Origin: Symsagittifera roscoffensis | Taxonomy: Eukaryota > Xenacoelomorpha > Acoela > Convolutidae | Direction: 5' to 3' | Assembly: GCF_963678635.1 (NCBI RefSeq) | Contig: NC_087062.1 | Coordinates: 20,323,789 to 20,387,788 of the forward strand | DNA: 64,000 nt | Part shown: piece after piece, positions 44,361 through 54,574 of the stretch | How positions within the stretch are numbered: the stretch's first letter is position 1 | Layout of the letters: each line of letters starts with the position of its first letter | The notes under the pieces: model-generated | Databases searched by the model: none | Seen by the model: only the letters and a program-made list of their open reading frames with translations | Told to the model about the DNA's origin: nothing | Program-made: the position numbers and the translations under genes

Positions 44361-46162
44361 GCCGCCAACTTGGATCACTACAACGATCAAATTCCCACCC
44401 AACCAATCTTACCTCTCCAATCCCAATAATACCACTTTTTGCTTTTCCGCCACCCGATTTCCCATCTAGCAATGTAACATCAGGCATGAATTCCGACACT
44501 AATTCACACATCTCAGTTTTATACTCCATCTCACAGCTAAATAACCCGAATATTGAAACCCCCGATGAATTCGCCGACTCAGAACCATCCCCATCCAATA
44601 ATTTTCATAACTCTTCTAATTTTTCTCAACCCCCTTTTCAACCCATATTATCCAATAACCCTGACCCAATTACTCCCACACCCTCTTATGCTTCCCAAGT
44701 TACCCCAACCTACTCCTCATACCATTCTGACCAATCATCTCATTCTCCAGACACCCCCCGAATCTCCCCAGAGCTAGATAATTTTATTACCCTTCAACAA
44801 CAACCCTACCACCTTAATACCCCAACCATAAACCAAATCTCTTCCACAATAAATTCATCCAACCCCCCTACCCCTACACCCTCTTCAACTTATACTGAAT
44901 CATTAGCACCATCATCCACATCAACTGAATCTTCACTCAACACTAATAGAGCTTACCGCACTTTTAAAAGAAAGTTCCCCAACCATCCTTTCCCAGCAAA
45001 ACCAGGAACAGCCCGTGAATACATCAACCACCCCAAGCATACTAACACAAAAGAATTTTTAGCCATCACCTTACCCTCATTCCCACAATACACCTTAAAC
45101 ACCCCCCACGACACTAACGAAACACGCAACTTCGTAGATGAATACGTTTTAATGCCTACTCTCTCTTGGACCTCATATTATCATTTCACTAACCCTCTTT
45201 GCTTACCTTTATCTAACACTCACATTGATATAGAACGAAATACGGACATGCTATATCGACTCACTACACCACTAACACCTAGACAATTTACTTACGTTGG
45301 ATATAAAAAATCACTAAAAACACACACTGCACCTAGAGCTAACGAATATACACTCGAATACTATGATCATAACATCATCAGAGCTAACCAAGATCAATTC
45401 TTAGACGACGATCGCTTCGCTAATCCACAAATTACCGAGAAATTTTTCATCAAGACACCATATACATTCACACTAAACATCTTCGACCGAAAGTTTGATC
45501 ACATTATTTCAGAAGCACTAACAGACACACAAGCATACGAAAGTTTTAAAGAACGCTTCCAAATATTTTCACTAACCTTTCATTTCCTTGCACCACACGA
45601 AAGAGATTTACACTGCTCACACGATATTATGTTGCGCACTAAACAAACCCACACATATAGTTATTATCGCTTCATCCAAAATCACTTTGACCTACACACA
45701 CCCTCTAGACAACCACACCATCGTTTTCAATTCATTAATTCCAAATACACTTCACCATTTTTCCTAAATTTCACATATTGTATTAAAGACACTAACCTCC
45801 ATGGTATTCTTCGTAATTATGACCCCATAACCCAAATGTACATCTTCTGTCCCATCACCAAGACCTTCAACGCCGAAGAATCCCGACCCTTCCTTATCCC
45901 GCACGAGTTTGTACAACCCATAGAAATCCCAATTTTAGAATTCATCCACAACACTAAATTTAATCACAAATTATATAACTTAATCCAAAACACACCTTAT
46001 GAGTTTGCAGTTGGCACTGAAGAACTAACCACTATCAAGGCACTTCAATTGCTTTGGCCACTGCTTCAAACTAAAAATATCATCCGCATCTTAGCTAAAC
46101 TACTAACAACTTCAGAACTAATTCACGACATCTTCCCCCACGGTTTTTTCCCCGACGACTAA
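44357..46162 (+). CDS. ORF F, 601-aa protein of unknown function
   Basis: Residues 1-225 are S/P/T/N-rich and low complexity (IIPLFAFPPPDFPSS, TPTPSYASQVTPTYSS). From about 225 to 601 it is an ordered, aromatic-rich domain (WTSYYHFTNPLCLPLSNTHI, DDDRFANPQITEKFF, SFKERFQIFSLTFHFLAP, HRFQFINSKYTSPFFLNF, TPYEFAVGTEEL, IFPHGFFPDD). The same C-terminal 355 codons are open in copy 1, while its N-terminal half has stops. No domain family is recognised and no membrane segment or catalytic motif is evident. The ATG overlaps the preceding stop. A splice donor sits three bases after the TAA. Confidence 0.7.
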   Translation: MSRQLGSLQRSNSHPTNLTSPIPIIPLFAFPPPDFPSSNVTSGMNSDTNSHISVLYSISQLNNPNIETPDEFADSEPSPSNNFHNSSNFSQPPFQPILSNNPDPITPTPSYASQVTPTYSSYHSDQSSHSPDTPRISPELDNFITLQQQPYHLNTPTINQISSTINSSNPPTPTPSSTYTESLAPSSTSTESSLNTNRAYRTFKRKFPNHPFPAKPGTAREYINHPKHTNTKEFLAITLPSFPQYTLNTPHDTNETRNFVDEYVLMPTLSWTSYYHFTNPLCLPLSNTHIDIERNTDMLYRLTTPLTPRQFTYVGYKKSLKTHTAPRANEYTLEYYDHNIIRANQDQFLDDDRFANPQITEKFFIKTPYTFTLNIFDRKFDHIISEALTDTQAYESFKERFQIFSLTFHFLAPHERDLHCSHDIMLRTKQTHTYSYYRFIQNHFDLHTPSRQPHHRFQFINSKYTSPFFLNFTYCIKDTNLHGILRNYDPITQMYIFCPITKTFNAEESRPFLIPHEFVQPIEIPILEFIHNTKFNHKLYNLIQNTPYEFAVGTEELTTIKALQLLWPLLQTKNIIRILAKLLTTSELIHDIFPHGFFPDD

Positions 46163-46165
46163 CAG

Positions 46166-46251
46166 GTAAGTATGAATTAAGTAAATATTACTAACTAATT
46201 ATAGTATTAAAAACTCACCATTCTTTATTCATGTTTTCTTTAGATTTTTAG
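46166..46251 (+). other. Candidate 86-nt intron in 3' UTR (copy 2)
   Basis: TAA CAG|GTAAGT at the donor side and GATTTTTAG at the acceptor side. The equivalent intron in copy 1 is 85 nt with the same ends. The intron body differs more between copies than the exons on either side. If spliced, it would mark a fully processed mRNA rather than change any protein. Confidence 0.55.
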
Positions 46252-47780
46252 CCTTCATCCGACGATCACCTACAAAAACCACAAAAGACAAATAAAAATC
46301 GCAAATTTCATCAAACAGATTTCAAAAATTCTATTAATCTCTTACACTTATAAATTTATAAATTTAATACCAAAGCAGTAAATTCATTTCTAAAATTTTC
46401 CCCCACAAGCAGTAAATCTAATTATGATGAAAATTTGTATCTTAATATTCCCCCATGACTAGCAGTAAATTTCTAAATTCTATGTAGTAAATTAAATAAA
46501 TGCAAATGCAGTACTAACCTTTTGATATTTTCATTCATTCGCACAGAAATTCTATCCACACTCGCACAGCTCGCCCACAAAGAATTGTTTAAAATAATGA
46601 ATTTCAGTTTCAAGTTTTCACACTCAACAACTCTAACATATAATAACATGTTTCAAACTTTCCTTTAACCCGGTTGGAAAGGAATCATATACTAAACAAA
46701 ACTAACCAACGCAGCTTACTAAATACCACAAATCATAAAATAACAGCATGACTTAGAAAAAGAAACCAACGGTACCCAAACCGGATTAACCCAGTTTAAA
46801 ACTGGATAATTTATTCTTTTGAAGACTATTATAAAGTCTAAGAAAGAAATAATAAAACACAAAAAAGTCGAAAGACAAACCCATACCACAAACAATTTGA
46901 TTTTTGAAAAAAGGACACAACCAACAAAACATAAGTAAGACCACAACAAACTCAACATAAAACGTTGTCACATAACAGGACCCCTCACAAAAACCGCATG
47001 AAATCATACTCCCACTCCTGGCCTAACCCACCAGGAAGGACGTCCTGAGCATGCTCTATAGCCGGCCTAACCCACCGCGCTACATCCACGCTTTGTGACC
47101 ACACCACTATTTTTAATAAGAGCTACTCAAGTGTGAGTAACTCTTCAAAATAACCGAACTAAAACAAAAAGCTTTTGTGAAAACAACTAACTAAAATCAT
47201 TATTAAAAAATATTAAACTAATAAAAGTTTTATAAAATGTAAAATCACATGATGCAATACATAGATCAGAATACAACACCAAGGACGAACATCAAAAGAC
47301 AAGACGACCCCACTACACTCGAGAGAGAATGACCAACTACAATCGATATGCCGCTCACAATCACAACTCAAAGGATTTAGAGTACGACTTGACCTCGCAG
47401 AAAAGGACTTCATTGAACTAGACCAATGACCACCTCGATGTTCAAGTATACGTACAGATCCGAGTAACCAGGCATCCCCTCCACGCACAATCTCCACGCC
47501 ATTCCCAAACTAGATCATACACAAAAGAAGTTCTCCACGCAGAACAGAAAAACCTGACATAGCAAACCATTCTGAAATCAGATTTGAGTTTGTTGCAAAG
47601 ACGTAGTCGTTGTCACTAGAAGACACAACGTCTTATGTCTCTAACTCCAGCTTCCTGGAACTTCCCTAACAAAAGAGGAGACGGAAGAAAATTATGATGT
47701 TCGCCAAAAACAAACGTCCATCATCCATCCTTCGAATTGCAGAAGAACTATTCTAAAAAACTCTGTAAAACCCGGATGGG
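46252..47780 (+). other. 3' noncoding region of copy 2
   Basis: No ORF of note. Features shared with copy 1: a G/C-richer block at 47006-47100 with an A-box-like - strand sequence and twin GGCCTAACCCACC words; the palindromic AACCGG/CCGGTT neighbourhood near 46670-46800; several GCAGTAAAT words at 46376-46515; and GGATGGG just before the 3' LTR as polypurine-tract candidate. Confidence 0.45.
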
Positions 47781-48188
47781 TGGAACCTGATCTAAACTAC
47801 ATTTTATGATTGGATAAATTAAATGTTTTACCAATGTAAAGTATTTAATATTAACCAATCATGATCCATCTAACTAACAACCCACTTATTTGTAAGTGCT
47901 GAAGTTACTTGTAATTTCAGCACCAGAGAGATTTGAATTTAACTTAGAAATTAGTTGGACTCTCCCGAGCACTTCAGCAGCCGCAATAAACCAGTATACC
48001 CTAGATCTATTGAGCCTAGCAGAGACTAGTTAAACAACCTGAGACTAGATAGTATAAGAGTAAGATTAGGATCGGTATTAGACTAAGAAGTTGCACGAAT
48101 CTATCCGGCCGAAAATAAGATAGCGTGACGAGCAGACGGTGTACCCTATCCGAAATTACTCTATGAGTTACACTTCGGTCCTAACTCA
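47781..48188 (+). repeat. 3' LTR of copy 2
   Basis: 408 bp, TGGAACC to TAACTCA, complete at both ends. Identical by eye to the 401 bp of 5' LTR that can be aligned. The flank TTTG does not match the left flank of the element. Confidence 0.95.
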
Positions 48189-48697
48189 TTTGCTTAAATG
48201 AAATTGAGCTGTTGGAAAGTCTCGCTGGTGACCCATTCACACTAAAATCAGATTTATTTTTTGAAAATTACATAACTCTATTTATTTTTGGGTTCAACAA
48301 ATAAAGTGCGGATTCCGCTTACTATTCGCGGGTTTCGCTTGAATTGCGAGTTTCGCAAAACGTTTTTTGGAGCATTTCTGAGCTGTACATTTGATCGTTG
48401 AAACTATGTGTTCCTGGAATCTAAAGCAGCAGAGAAGATTTAAAAAAAGCTATGTAGCAGAATCCGCGGCAAAATGAGTTTTGGCCTGCACCGGAATCAG
48501 CTTACAATTCACAAATTGCACTGTTTGGCCTCGTAATCATGGAGCAAAACGGTTGGGTAAGAAACAAAGGAGCAGTAACAATTTGCTTATTTTTTTTTTT
48601 AAATTCCATATTTAACTGTGACAGGTTAAAAGATTCACGAGATATTTTTTTTCATCTTGTCGAAACCGTTAAAATTGCACTGTTTTGAATTTTGCAG
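48189..48697. other. Host DNA with GCGGATTCCGC words, no gene
   Basis: Contains GGATTCCGC/GAATCCGCGG motifs (48311-48460), inversely related to 27650-27780. It ends in TTTTGCAG at 48690-48697, an acceptor-like sequence before the open segment at 48698. Confidence 0.35.
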
Positions 48698-48889
48698 GCT
48701 GCAGAAAATCGAAACCACCAAATGACCCCAAAAACAATTGATGTTCAGAGAATTAGAAAATCTTTTTGGTGGAGCTTACTCATAATTGTAGTTACATATG
48801 CAATCAATGTTTACTCCTTAATCATTCTTGATTTTTGTTTCCGCATTGTTTTGAGCATGCTGACCCCATGTGAACAGTCTCCCTCTTAA
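48698..48889 (+). CDS. Possible host exon with one membrane segment
   Basis: After TTTTGCAG the frame is open for 63 codons to a TAA. It encodes a polar start (AAENRNHQMTPKTID) and a hydrophobic segment (SLLIIVVTYAINVYSLII) typical of a multi-pass receptor helix. No other exon or ATG-led ORF supports it, so it may be a gene fragment or chance. A serpentine-receptor fragment is a guess. Confidence 0.25.
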   Translation, partial: AAENRNHQMTPKTIDVQRIRKSFWWSLLIIVVTYAINVYSLIILDFCFRIVLSMLTPCEQSPS

Positions 48890-49010
48890 CTATATCAATT
48901 GAACAACTTTCTCCTTAAAGTTAAATGGCAAAACGAGCAGTAAGGCCTGCATATGCTCAAATCTGATTGGCTGAAAGTATTACTTTTAACCAAGTGAATT
49001 ATGTCCACCT

Positions 49011-50126
49011 ACTGATTTATGGGATGGGGGATTTTTCACTTTTTCCGGCCAGCTGGACAAGGGGAAGATTTTGAATTATATTTCGATTCGTTTTGCTCGT
49101 TTTATGTTCTCATCATTTGTTTTTACTGTCATTGACAAACATTTATTTCATTTGTTTCAAAAGTGTTTGATTTAAACTTCAAAGCTGCTCGAAGTTTGCT
49201 TCAATCTAGTCCATGTACAGTTACGTAGCTTAAGTCTTACTCCAGCAGGCGACGTAGTACAGTGACGTAGCTAATTTGAAGGTATTCATGGAGCATTATT
49301 GGTTTTCTGTGTCCTCCTTAAACTGATTTAAGGGCTGGGGGATTGTTCACTTCGCCAAACTTATGCTTGACAAAGGGAAGAGTTCGAATTATATTTTGAC
49401 TCGTATTGGTCGTTTCAAGGTTCCAACACTGCTCATCATTTATTTTTACTGTCATTGACAAATTGTTGGTGCAATTCTTTGAAAACTTATTGATTCTTAT
49501 TTCAACGCTGTTCGAAGTATGCTTCAATCTAGTCCAATGTACATTGACATAGTTTGAAACTTAGTGAAGATTTTCAAGCAACAAAAATTTCAATGCATCC
49601 AACGCTAATTAGAATGCATTCAGTCAAAACTTTATAACCATGCCAGTTGCTCGAAATTCCACCAAAAAAATAACGTGATCACTAGTTGGCCCAATTAAGA
49701 ACTCAATTTTCAACAAGACTGCTCACATCAGAGACAAAGCCATCAATTTTGCGACTGCATCTTAAGGTAATCATGGAGTAGTTTTCGTTTTTTTGTGCCA
49801 TCCACAAACTGATTTAAGGGATGAGGGATTGTTCTTTTGGTCAAGCGCGATTGATAAGGAGAAGAATTGAACTTATATTTTAAATATCGTAATGCTCTTT
49901 TTATGTTCCAACCGTGCTCATCGTTTGTTTTTACTGTTATTGAAAATTTTTTGGTTCATTGGTTTCAAAAGTGTTTGATTTAAACTTCAGAGCTGCTCGA
50001 AGTATGCTTCAATCTAGTCCAATGTTCGGTGAAGTAGCTTAAATTTTACTAAAACAGGTAACGTAGTACATTTACGTAGATATTTCAAGGTATTCAAAGA
50101 GTATTTTTTGATTTTTGTGACCTTTC
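49011..50126. repeat. Array of diverged tandem repeats (about 0.31-0.49 kb units)
   Basis: Units start with AACTGATTTA-type words at 49011, 49321 and 49807. Shared blocks are GGGGGATTGTTCACTT, CATCATTTGTTTTTACTGTCATTGACAAA and CTTCAATCTAGTCCAATGTAC (about 49200, 49522, 50008). One spacing is longer (about 485 bp) owing to an insertion near 49570-49740. The next unit was split by the hAT element and continues at 53644. Confidence 0.6.
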
Positions 50127-50363
50127 TAGGGTTGTGCGGATTTACTTACTTGTAAGTTACTAGTAAAAATACTAGTAGCTAACTAGTAAGTAAAATAGGG
50201 CTTATTATTAGTAAGTAAGTTAAACCAAAATGACATTTAGGAAAGAAATGAGGCTCAAGTATAATGAGCGTGATTTCACACATGATGAAAATTGCCTAAC
50301 GCGCCTGACCAATCAGTCTGCAAACTGTATGTAAATGCACCGCAATCAAAAACAAAGGCTGCG

Positions 50364-52817
50364 CTGATTGGCTGATGCGGTACACTTTCGCATTCAATTT
50401 CACGCGCTTATCCGTTTCAGTTAGTTTTGTTTAAACTTTCTCATTGAAATGAAGTACGAAATTACATCATAGATCAGAGATAAAACCACAGATGGTTACG
50501 GTTACTGCAAGACTTGTGGGCAACGGATTTTTTGGGGCCTACAGAAGCTCGAAAGTCACAAACGCGTGGGTAAATGCAATGGCCAGAATTCTGCCGAGAA
50601 ACAGATGTTCACCGAGTTGAAAATGGTATCAGTTTCGCGCCTTACGCCCTCTCCACATATTATGACAACTGAAAGGCTGGCAGTACAAGAAACTATCAAG
50701 CATAATAACCAACCTACAAGTGAGCGCAGAATAGAGCAATGGATCGACAAACTATGTCTCAACAAAAAAGATAAATGCGACAAAGCATTAGCTTATTTTT
50801 TCTACAGAACTGGCGTTTCTTTTCGCATTATTGACAGCTCATCGTTCCGGAAGTTTATAAAAACTCTCCGCCCAAGTTATGAAGCGGTCATGCCGACCTG
50901 GAGAGCGCTCAGTGAGGGTTTATTAGAATCTACTTATTTAACAATTAAAAAAGCAAATGACGATTTTTTTGTCTGGTTGTAAATATTATTCAGTTATCAC
51001 ATATGGGTGGTCCAACATCCGAAACGAACACTTGGCTAACTTTATAATCCTTGTTCCAAACAAGAAACCGCTCTATAATAAATCATTGGACACCCGATTG
51101 ATTGTTCAAACAGCTGAAAACATTGCAGAGGAAATCATCAAAGTTGTCGAAGAGATTGGTTCAGCGAAACTTCTGTCCGTCATAACCGACAATGCACCGT
51201 GCAAATTACGCGCAGGTGATCTGATTGAGGCGCGCAATCCAATTGTTTTCTGCAATGGATGCTCAGCGCATGTTATGAACTTCGTGGTGAAAGATATTTG
51301 TGAAAGATCAGAAAACGAGCAACTTTCACAAGATGTGTTTTTGTACTCAAATTCATCAAAAAGCATCATAGAGTTTTGGCGAGTTTTAGAGAACTGCAAG
51401 ATGAACTGCGCGTTTCGAAACATTTCGGTCTTCCTTGTGCGACAAGATGGTTTTCGAACTATAGTTGTGTCAGTTCTCTGAACCTTAACAAGTCTATAAT
51501 TACTTTGTTAGCAATTGATAAAGTTGCGGATGATGCAAATCCCACTCTGAAACGAGACGAGTTCATCAGCTATGTCAGCGACAAATTTTTCTGATTGGCT
51601 GATGCGGTACACTTTCGCATTCAATTTCACGCGCTTATCCGTTTCAGTTAGTTTTGTTTAAACTTTCTCATTGAAAGGAAGTACGAAATTACATCATAGA
51701 TCAGAGATAAAACCACAGATGGTTACGGTTACTGCAAGACTTGTGGGCAACGGATTTTTTGGGGCCTACAGAAGCTCGAAAGTCACAAACGCGTGGGTAA
51801 ATGCAATGGCCAGAATTCTGCCGAGAAACAGATGTTCACCGAGTTGAAAATGGTATCAGTTTCGCGCCTTACGCCCTCTCCACATATTATGACAACTGAA
51901 AGGCTGGCAGTACAAGAAACTATCAAGCATAATAACCAACCTACAAGTGAGCGCAGAATAGAGCAATGGATCGACAAACTATGTCTCAACAAAAAAGATA
52001 AATGCGACAAAGCATTAGCTTATTTTTTCTACAGAACTGGCGTTTCTTTTCGCATTATTGACAGCTCATCGTTCCGGAAGTTTATAAAAACTCTCCGCCC
52101 AAGTTATGAAGCGGTCATGCCGACCTGGAGAGCGCTCAGTGAGGGTTTATTAGAATCTACTTATTTAACAATTAAAAAAGCAAATGACGATTTTTTTGTC
52201 TGGTTGTAAATATTATTCAGTTATCACATATGGGTGGTCCAACATCCGAAACGAACACTTGGCTAACTTTATAATCCTTGTTCCAAACAAGAAACCGCTC
52301 TATAATAAATCATTGGACACCCGATTGATTGTTCAAACAGCTGAAAACATTGCAGAGGAAATCATCAAAGTTGTCGAAGAGATTGGTTCAGCGAAACTTC
52401 TGTCCGTCATAACCGACAATGCACCGTGCAAATTACGCGCAGGTGATCTGATTGAGGCGCGCAACCCAATTGTTTTCTGCAATGGATGCTCAGCGCATGT
52501 TATGAACTTCGTGGTGAAAGATATTTGTGAAAGATCAGAAAACGAGCAACTTTCACAAGATGTGTTTTTGTACTCAAATTCATCAAAAAGCATCATAGAG
52601 TTTTGGCGAGTTTTAGAGAACTGCAAGATGAACTGCGCGTTTCGAAACATTTCGGTCTTCCTTGTGCGACAAGATGGTTTTCGAACTATAGTTGTGTCAG
52701 TTCTCTGAACCTTAACAAGTCTATAATTACTTTGTTAGCAATTGATAAAGTTGCGGATGATGCAAATCCCACTCTGAAACGAGACGAGTTCATCAGCTAT
52801 GTCAGCGACAAATTTTT
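50364..52817. repeat. 1227-bp tandem duplication inside the hAT element
   Basis: 50364-51590 and 51591-52817 are the same sequence with two differences seen (ATGAAG/AGGAAG and CAATCC/CAACCC). The junction shows 3-bp microhomology (CTG): the first copy ends TTTTTCTG and resumes at CTGATTGG. The repeat length is a multiple of three, but the coding frame inside was already broken. Confidence 0.95.
50449..51590 (+). pseudogene. hAT transposase N-terminal half, first (extra) copy
   Basis: The BED zinc finger (YCKTCGQRIFWGLQKLESHKR) starts near 50503 in frame with the 138-codon segment 50566-50982; a TAG at 50470 lies just after the candidate ATG. Then comes the DUF659-like core (MPTWRALSEGLLESTY; LLSVITDNAPCKLRAG; VFCNGCSAHVMNF) in a second frame from 50957. 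The first shift falls at a seven-T run (50964-50970) and another near 51375. This copy is redundant with 51591-52817. Confidence 0.75.
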
Positions 52818-53489
52818 CTGGGCGAAAATTCGAAGTCTGAAAGCAATACTGAAGAAACCTAGCGAGATGATTGGTGTCTTCGAGTGTGACACGACTGACT
52901 TATCTTCTGTCTATACTACTTTTTATAACATTTTCCAATCATATCGAACTCTTCCTAGCACTGATAATGAAGTTCCATATAGCACCATAGTGGACAAAAG
53001 GTGGAACCTTATGCATACGTGATGTATGGGCTTTGCGCATATTTTGAGTCCAAAAAACTGTGATTTTGAAAAAAATATGGTTGGAACTGTTCGTGTAGAC
53101 ACAATTTTTCAGCTTCCAGCTTATGTTGCAAAATATTTCGAGCAACCCAAAGAAGTTGAAGAGTGCAACAACCAGATTGCAGGTTTTCTCGCTTTTTTTG
53201 CTGTGATGAATGATCATCGAAAATCTGAGTATTTATCAATGAAACCACTTCATTTTTGGGCTGCTAACGGCAAACATTCATTTCCTCTTCTTTCGAAAGT
53301 TGCCCTGAGGGTGCTCAGTCGAGTGCGGCTAGCGAACGAGTCTGGTGTATTTTAGCTTTCGTTCATTCAAAAAATCGTAATCGACTTTCAGTCGAAAGAG
53401 CAAATAAACTTGTTTTTATATACTGCAACGCTGCTTTACATAATAATACTGATCATAATGATTATTTTGCGGATTTTGAGTTTGTGTAA
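51591..53489 (+). pseudogene. hAT transposase, second copy plus C-terminal dimerisation domain
   Basis: Repeats the BED finger and core with the same two shifts, then continues past the duplication: 52603-53022 (PCATRWFSNY, IVDKRWNLMHT, stop TGA), 53026-53355 (FWAANGKHSFPLLSKVALRVLS) and, in another frame to 53489, the classic hAT C-terminal signature with SSAASERV and RLSVERANKLVF. At least four breaks, so it is inactive. Confidence 0.85.
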
Positions 53490-53643
53490 AACAAATAGTC
53501 TTCAAACTTTGTAGTTGTCAAGCAGACTCTGAGTTTTTGAACCTTACTAGTAATTAAAAGTAACTTACTAGTAAAAAAAAGTCGTAACTTGATCGTAAGT
53601 TACTAGTAAACGAATTCTACTTACTAGTAACTGCACAACCCTA

Positions 53644-53950
53644 GACCTCTCTCAACTGATTTAAGAGGTTGGTGATTAATAACTTGGTCAAACTTGCTCG
53701 ACAAGGGAGAAATTTGAATTACACGTTTACTCGTAATGCTAGTTTTATGTTCCAACCGTGCTTATCATTTGTTTTTACTGTCATTATCAAAAATTTTGTC
53801 CATTCTTTTCAAATTATTCTGTTTATTCTCGATTACAGCTCGAAGTGTTCTTGAATCTAGTCAATTATACAGTAAGATTGCTTAAGTTTCACTTCAGCGG
53901 TTACACTTTTAGTTATTTTCCTCGTCTTGATAGCCTGGCCTCAGGGTAAA
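53644..53950. repeat. Right half of the repeat unit split by the hAT element
   Basis: CAACTGATTTAAGAGG, CATTTGTTTTTACTGTCATT and CTTGAATCTAGTCAATTATAC match the units at 49011-50126. Removing the hAT element and one 8-bp flank restores a unit with the usual order. Confidence 0.6.
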
Positions 53951-54356
53951 TTAATTGAAAAGACACAAAGGGACTGAGCTAACCCATAACAACAGAGTTG
54001 GAATTTCATAGATGAAAAAAAAATTTTTTAAAAATTAAATTTGAAAAAAAAAATTGAAATCTATAGAATTCACAGACAAAGAACAACCTCACCCGAGCTC
54101 AGAAAGTCCATTTGTTCACCAACAGACTCCCTAGGCCAGGACCTCTTTCACCCTGACCAGAGACATACTTGACACATATGTCTCTTGAGTCCATCCAAGA
54201 GCACTCAACAAACAGTCTCAAACATCAAGCATATCGCATCTATTCAAATCTACTTTGTCACAACAAATAGATCTTTGTAGATGAATGTTTCCCATATAAC
54301 TTAGTTTGAGCGATTCTAGAAAGACCGAATATGAACAAAAATTTCCACACCCTTCC
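53951..54356. other. Noncoding spacer, nothing recognised
   Basis: AT-rich with a run of A/T homopolymers near 54010-54050. No ORF, inverted repeat or gene motif could be supported. Confidence 0.4.
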
Positions 54357-54574
54357 TCATTTTGATGAAGTGCATTCGCGAATGGTGTGACCGGTCCCGT
54401 AAAAAAATCTCTGAGTTTCCTTTATGAAGGGCACTTCCAGTATAGCTCTCCCTGTGCAGACATTTCCATCAGAATCATTAACTACGCAGCTTCTTAGTGA
54501 AATCAACGAGGTGAGATTAACTCCGCTTGATAGCTTGAGACCTTTCACTGCGTCTAGGTCATTACATACAAATG
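54357..54574 (-). pseudogene. Unknown - strand coding fragment cut by inverted-repeat element
   Basis: An open - strand frame (LDPPFVCNDLDAVKGLKLSS ... GRAILEVPFIKETQ) looks more protein-like than its surroundings and runs into the inverted-repeat element at 54575. It may be part of a retroelement or gene interrupted by that insertion. Family not recognised. Confidence 0.25.

Larger units (their letters stand above)
29201..48188 (+). mobile_element. Giant Ty3/Gypsy-type LTR retroelement, copy 2 (nearly intact)
   Basis: About 19.0 kb. The 401 bp of 5' LTR present (29201-29601) appear identical to 47788-48188, so the insertion is recent. The first seven LTR bases (TGGAACC) are replaced by unrelated sequence at 29194-29200, and no target duplication is found. 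Gene order: ORF A, ORF B, Gag-Pol, ORF C, ORF D, ORF E, envelope-like gene, ORF F, 3' intron, 3' noncoding, LTR. All but the envelope-like gene (4-bp deletion) are open. Pol order and GPY module indicate Metaviridae; the length and number of extra ORFs are far above the usual 5-9 kb. Confidence 0.95.
50127..53643 (+). mobile_element. hAT transposon, decayed, with internal duplication
   Basis: Termini TAGGGTTGTGC and GCACAACCCTA are perfect 11-bp inverted repeats, followed inside by multiple TTACTAGTAA words on both sides. Flanks are GACCTTTC (50119-50126) and GACCTCTC (53644-53651), a 7/8 match for the 8-bp target duplication typical of hAT elements. It carries a BED-finger transposase in pieces. 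A 1227-bp internal tandem duplication enlarged it to 3.5 kb. Confidence 0.9.

Noticed and set aside
47006..47100. tRNA gene on the - strand
   Set aside because: The A-box-like word is good, but there is no convincing B box and no cloverleaf could be drawn.
49011..50126. CRISPR array
   Set aside because: Repeats are long, diverged and unevenly spaced, with no short identical repeat and unique spacers.
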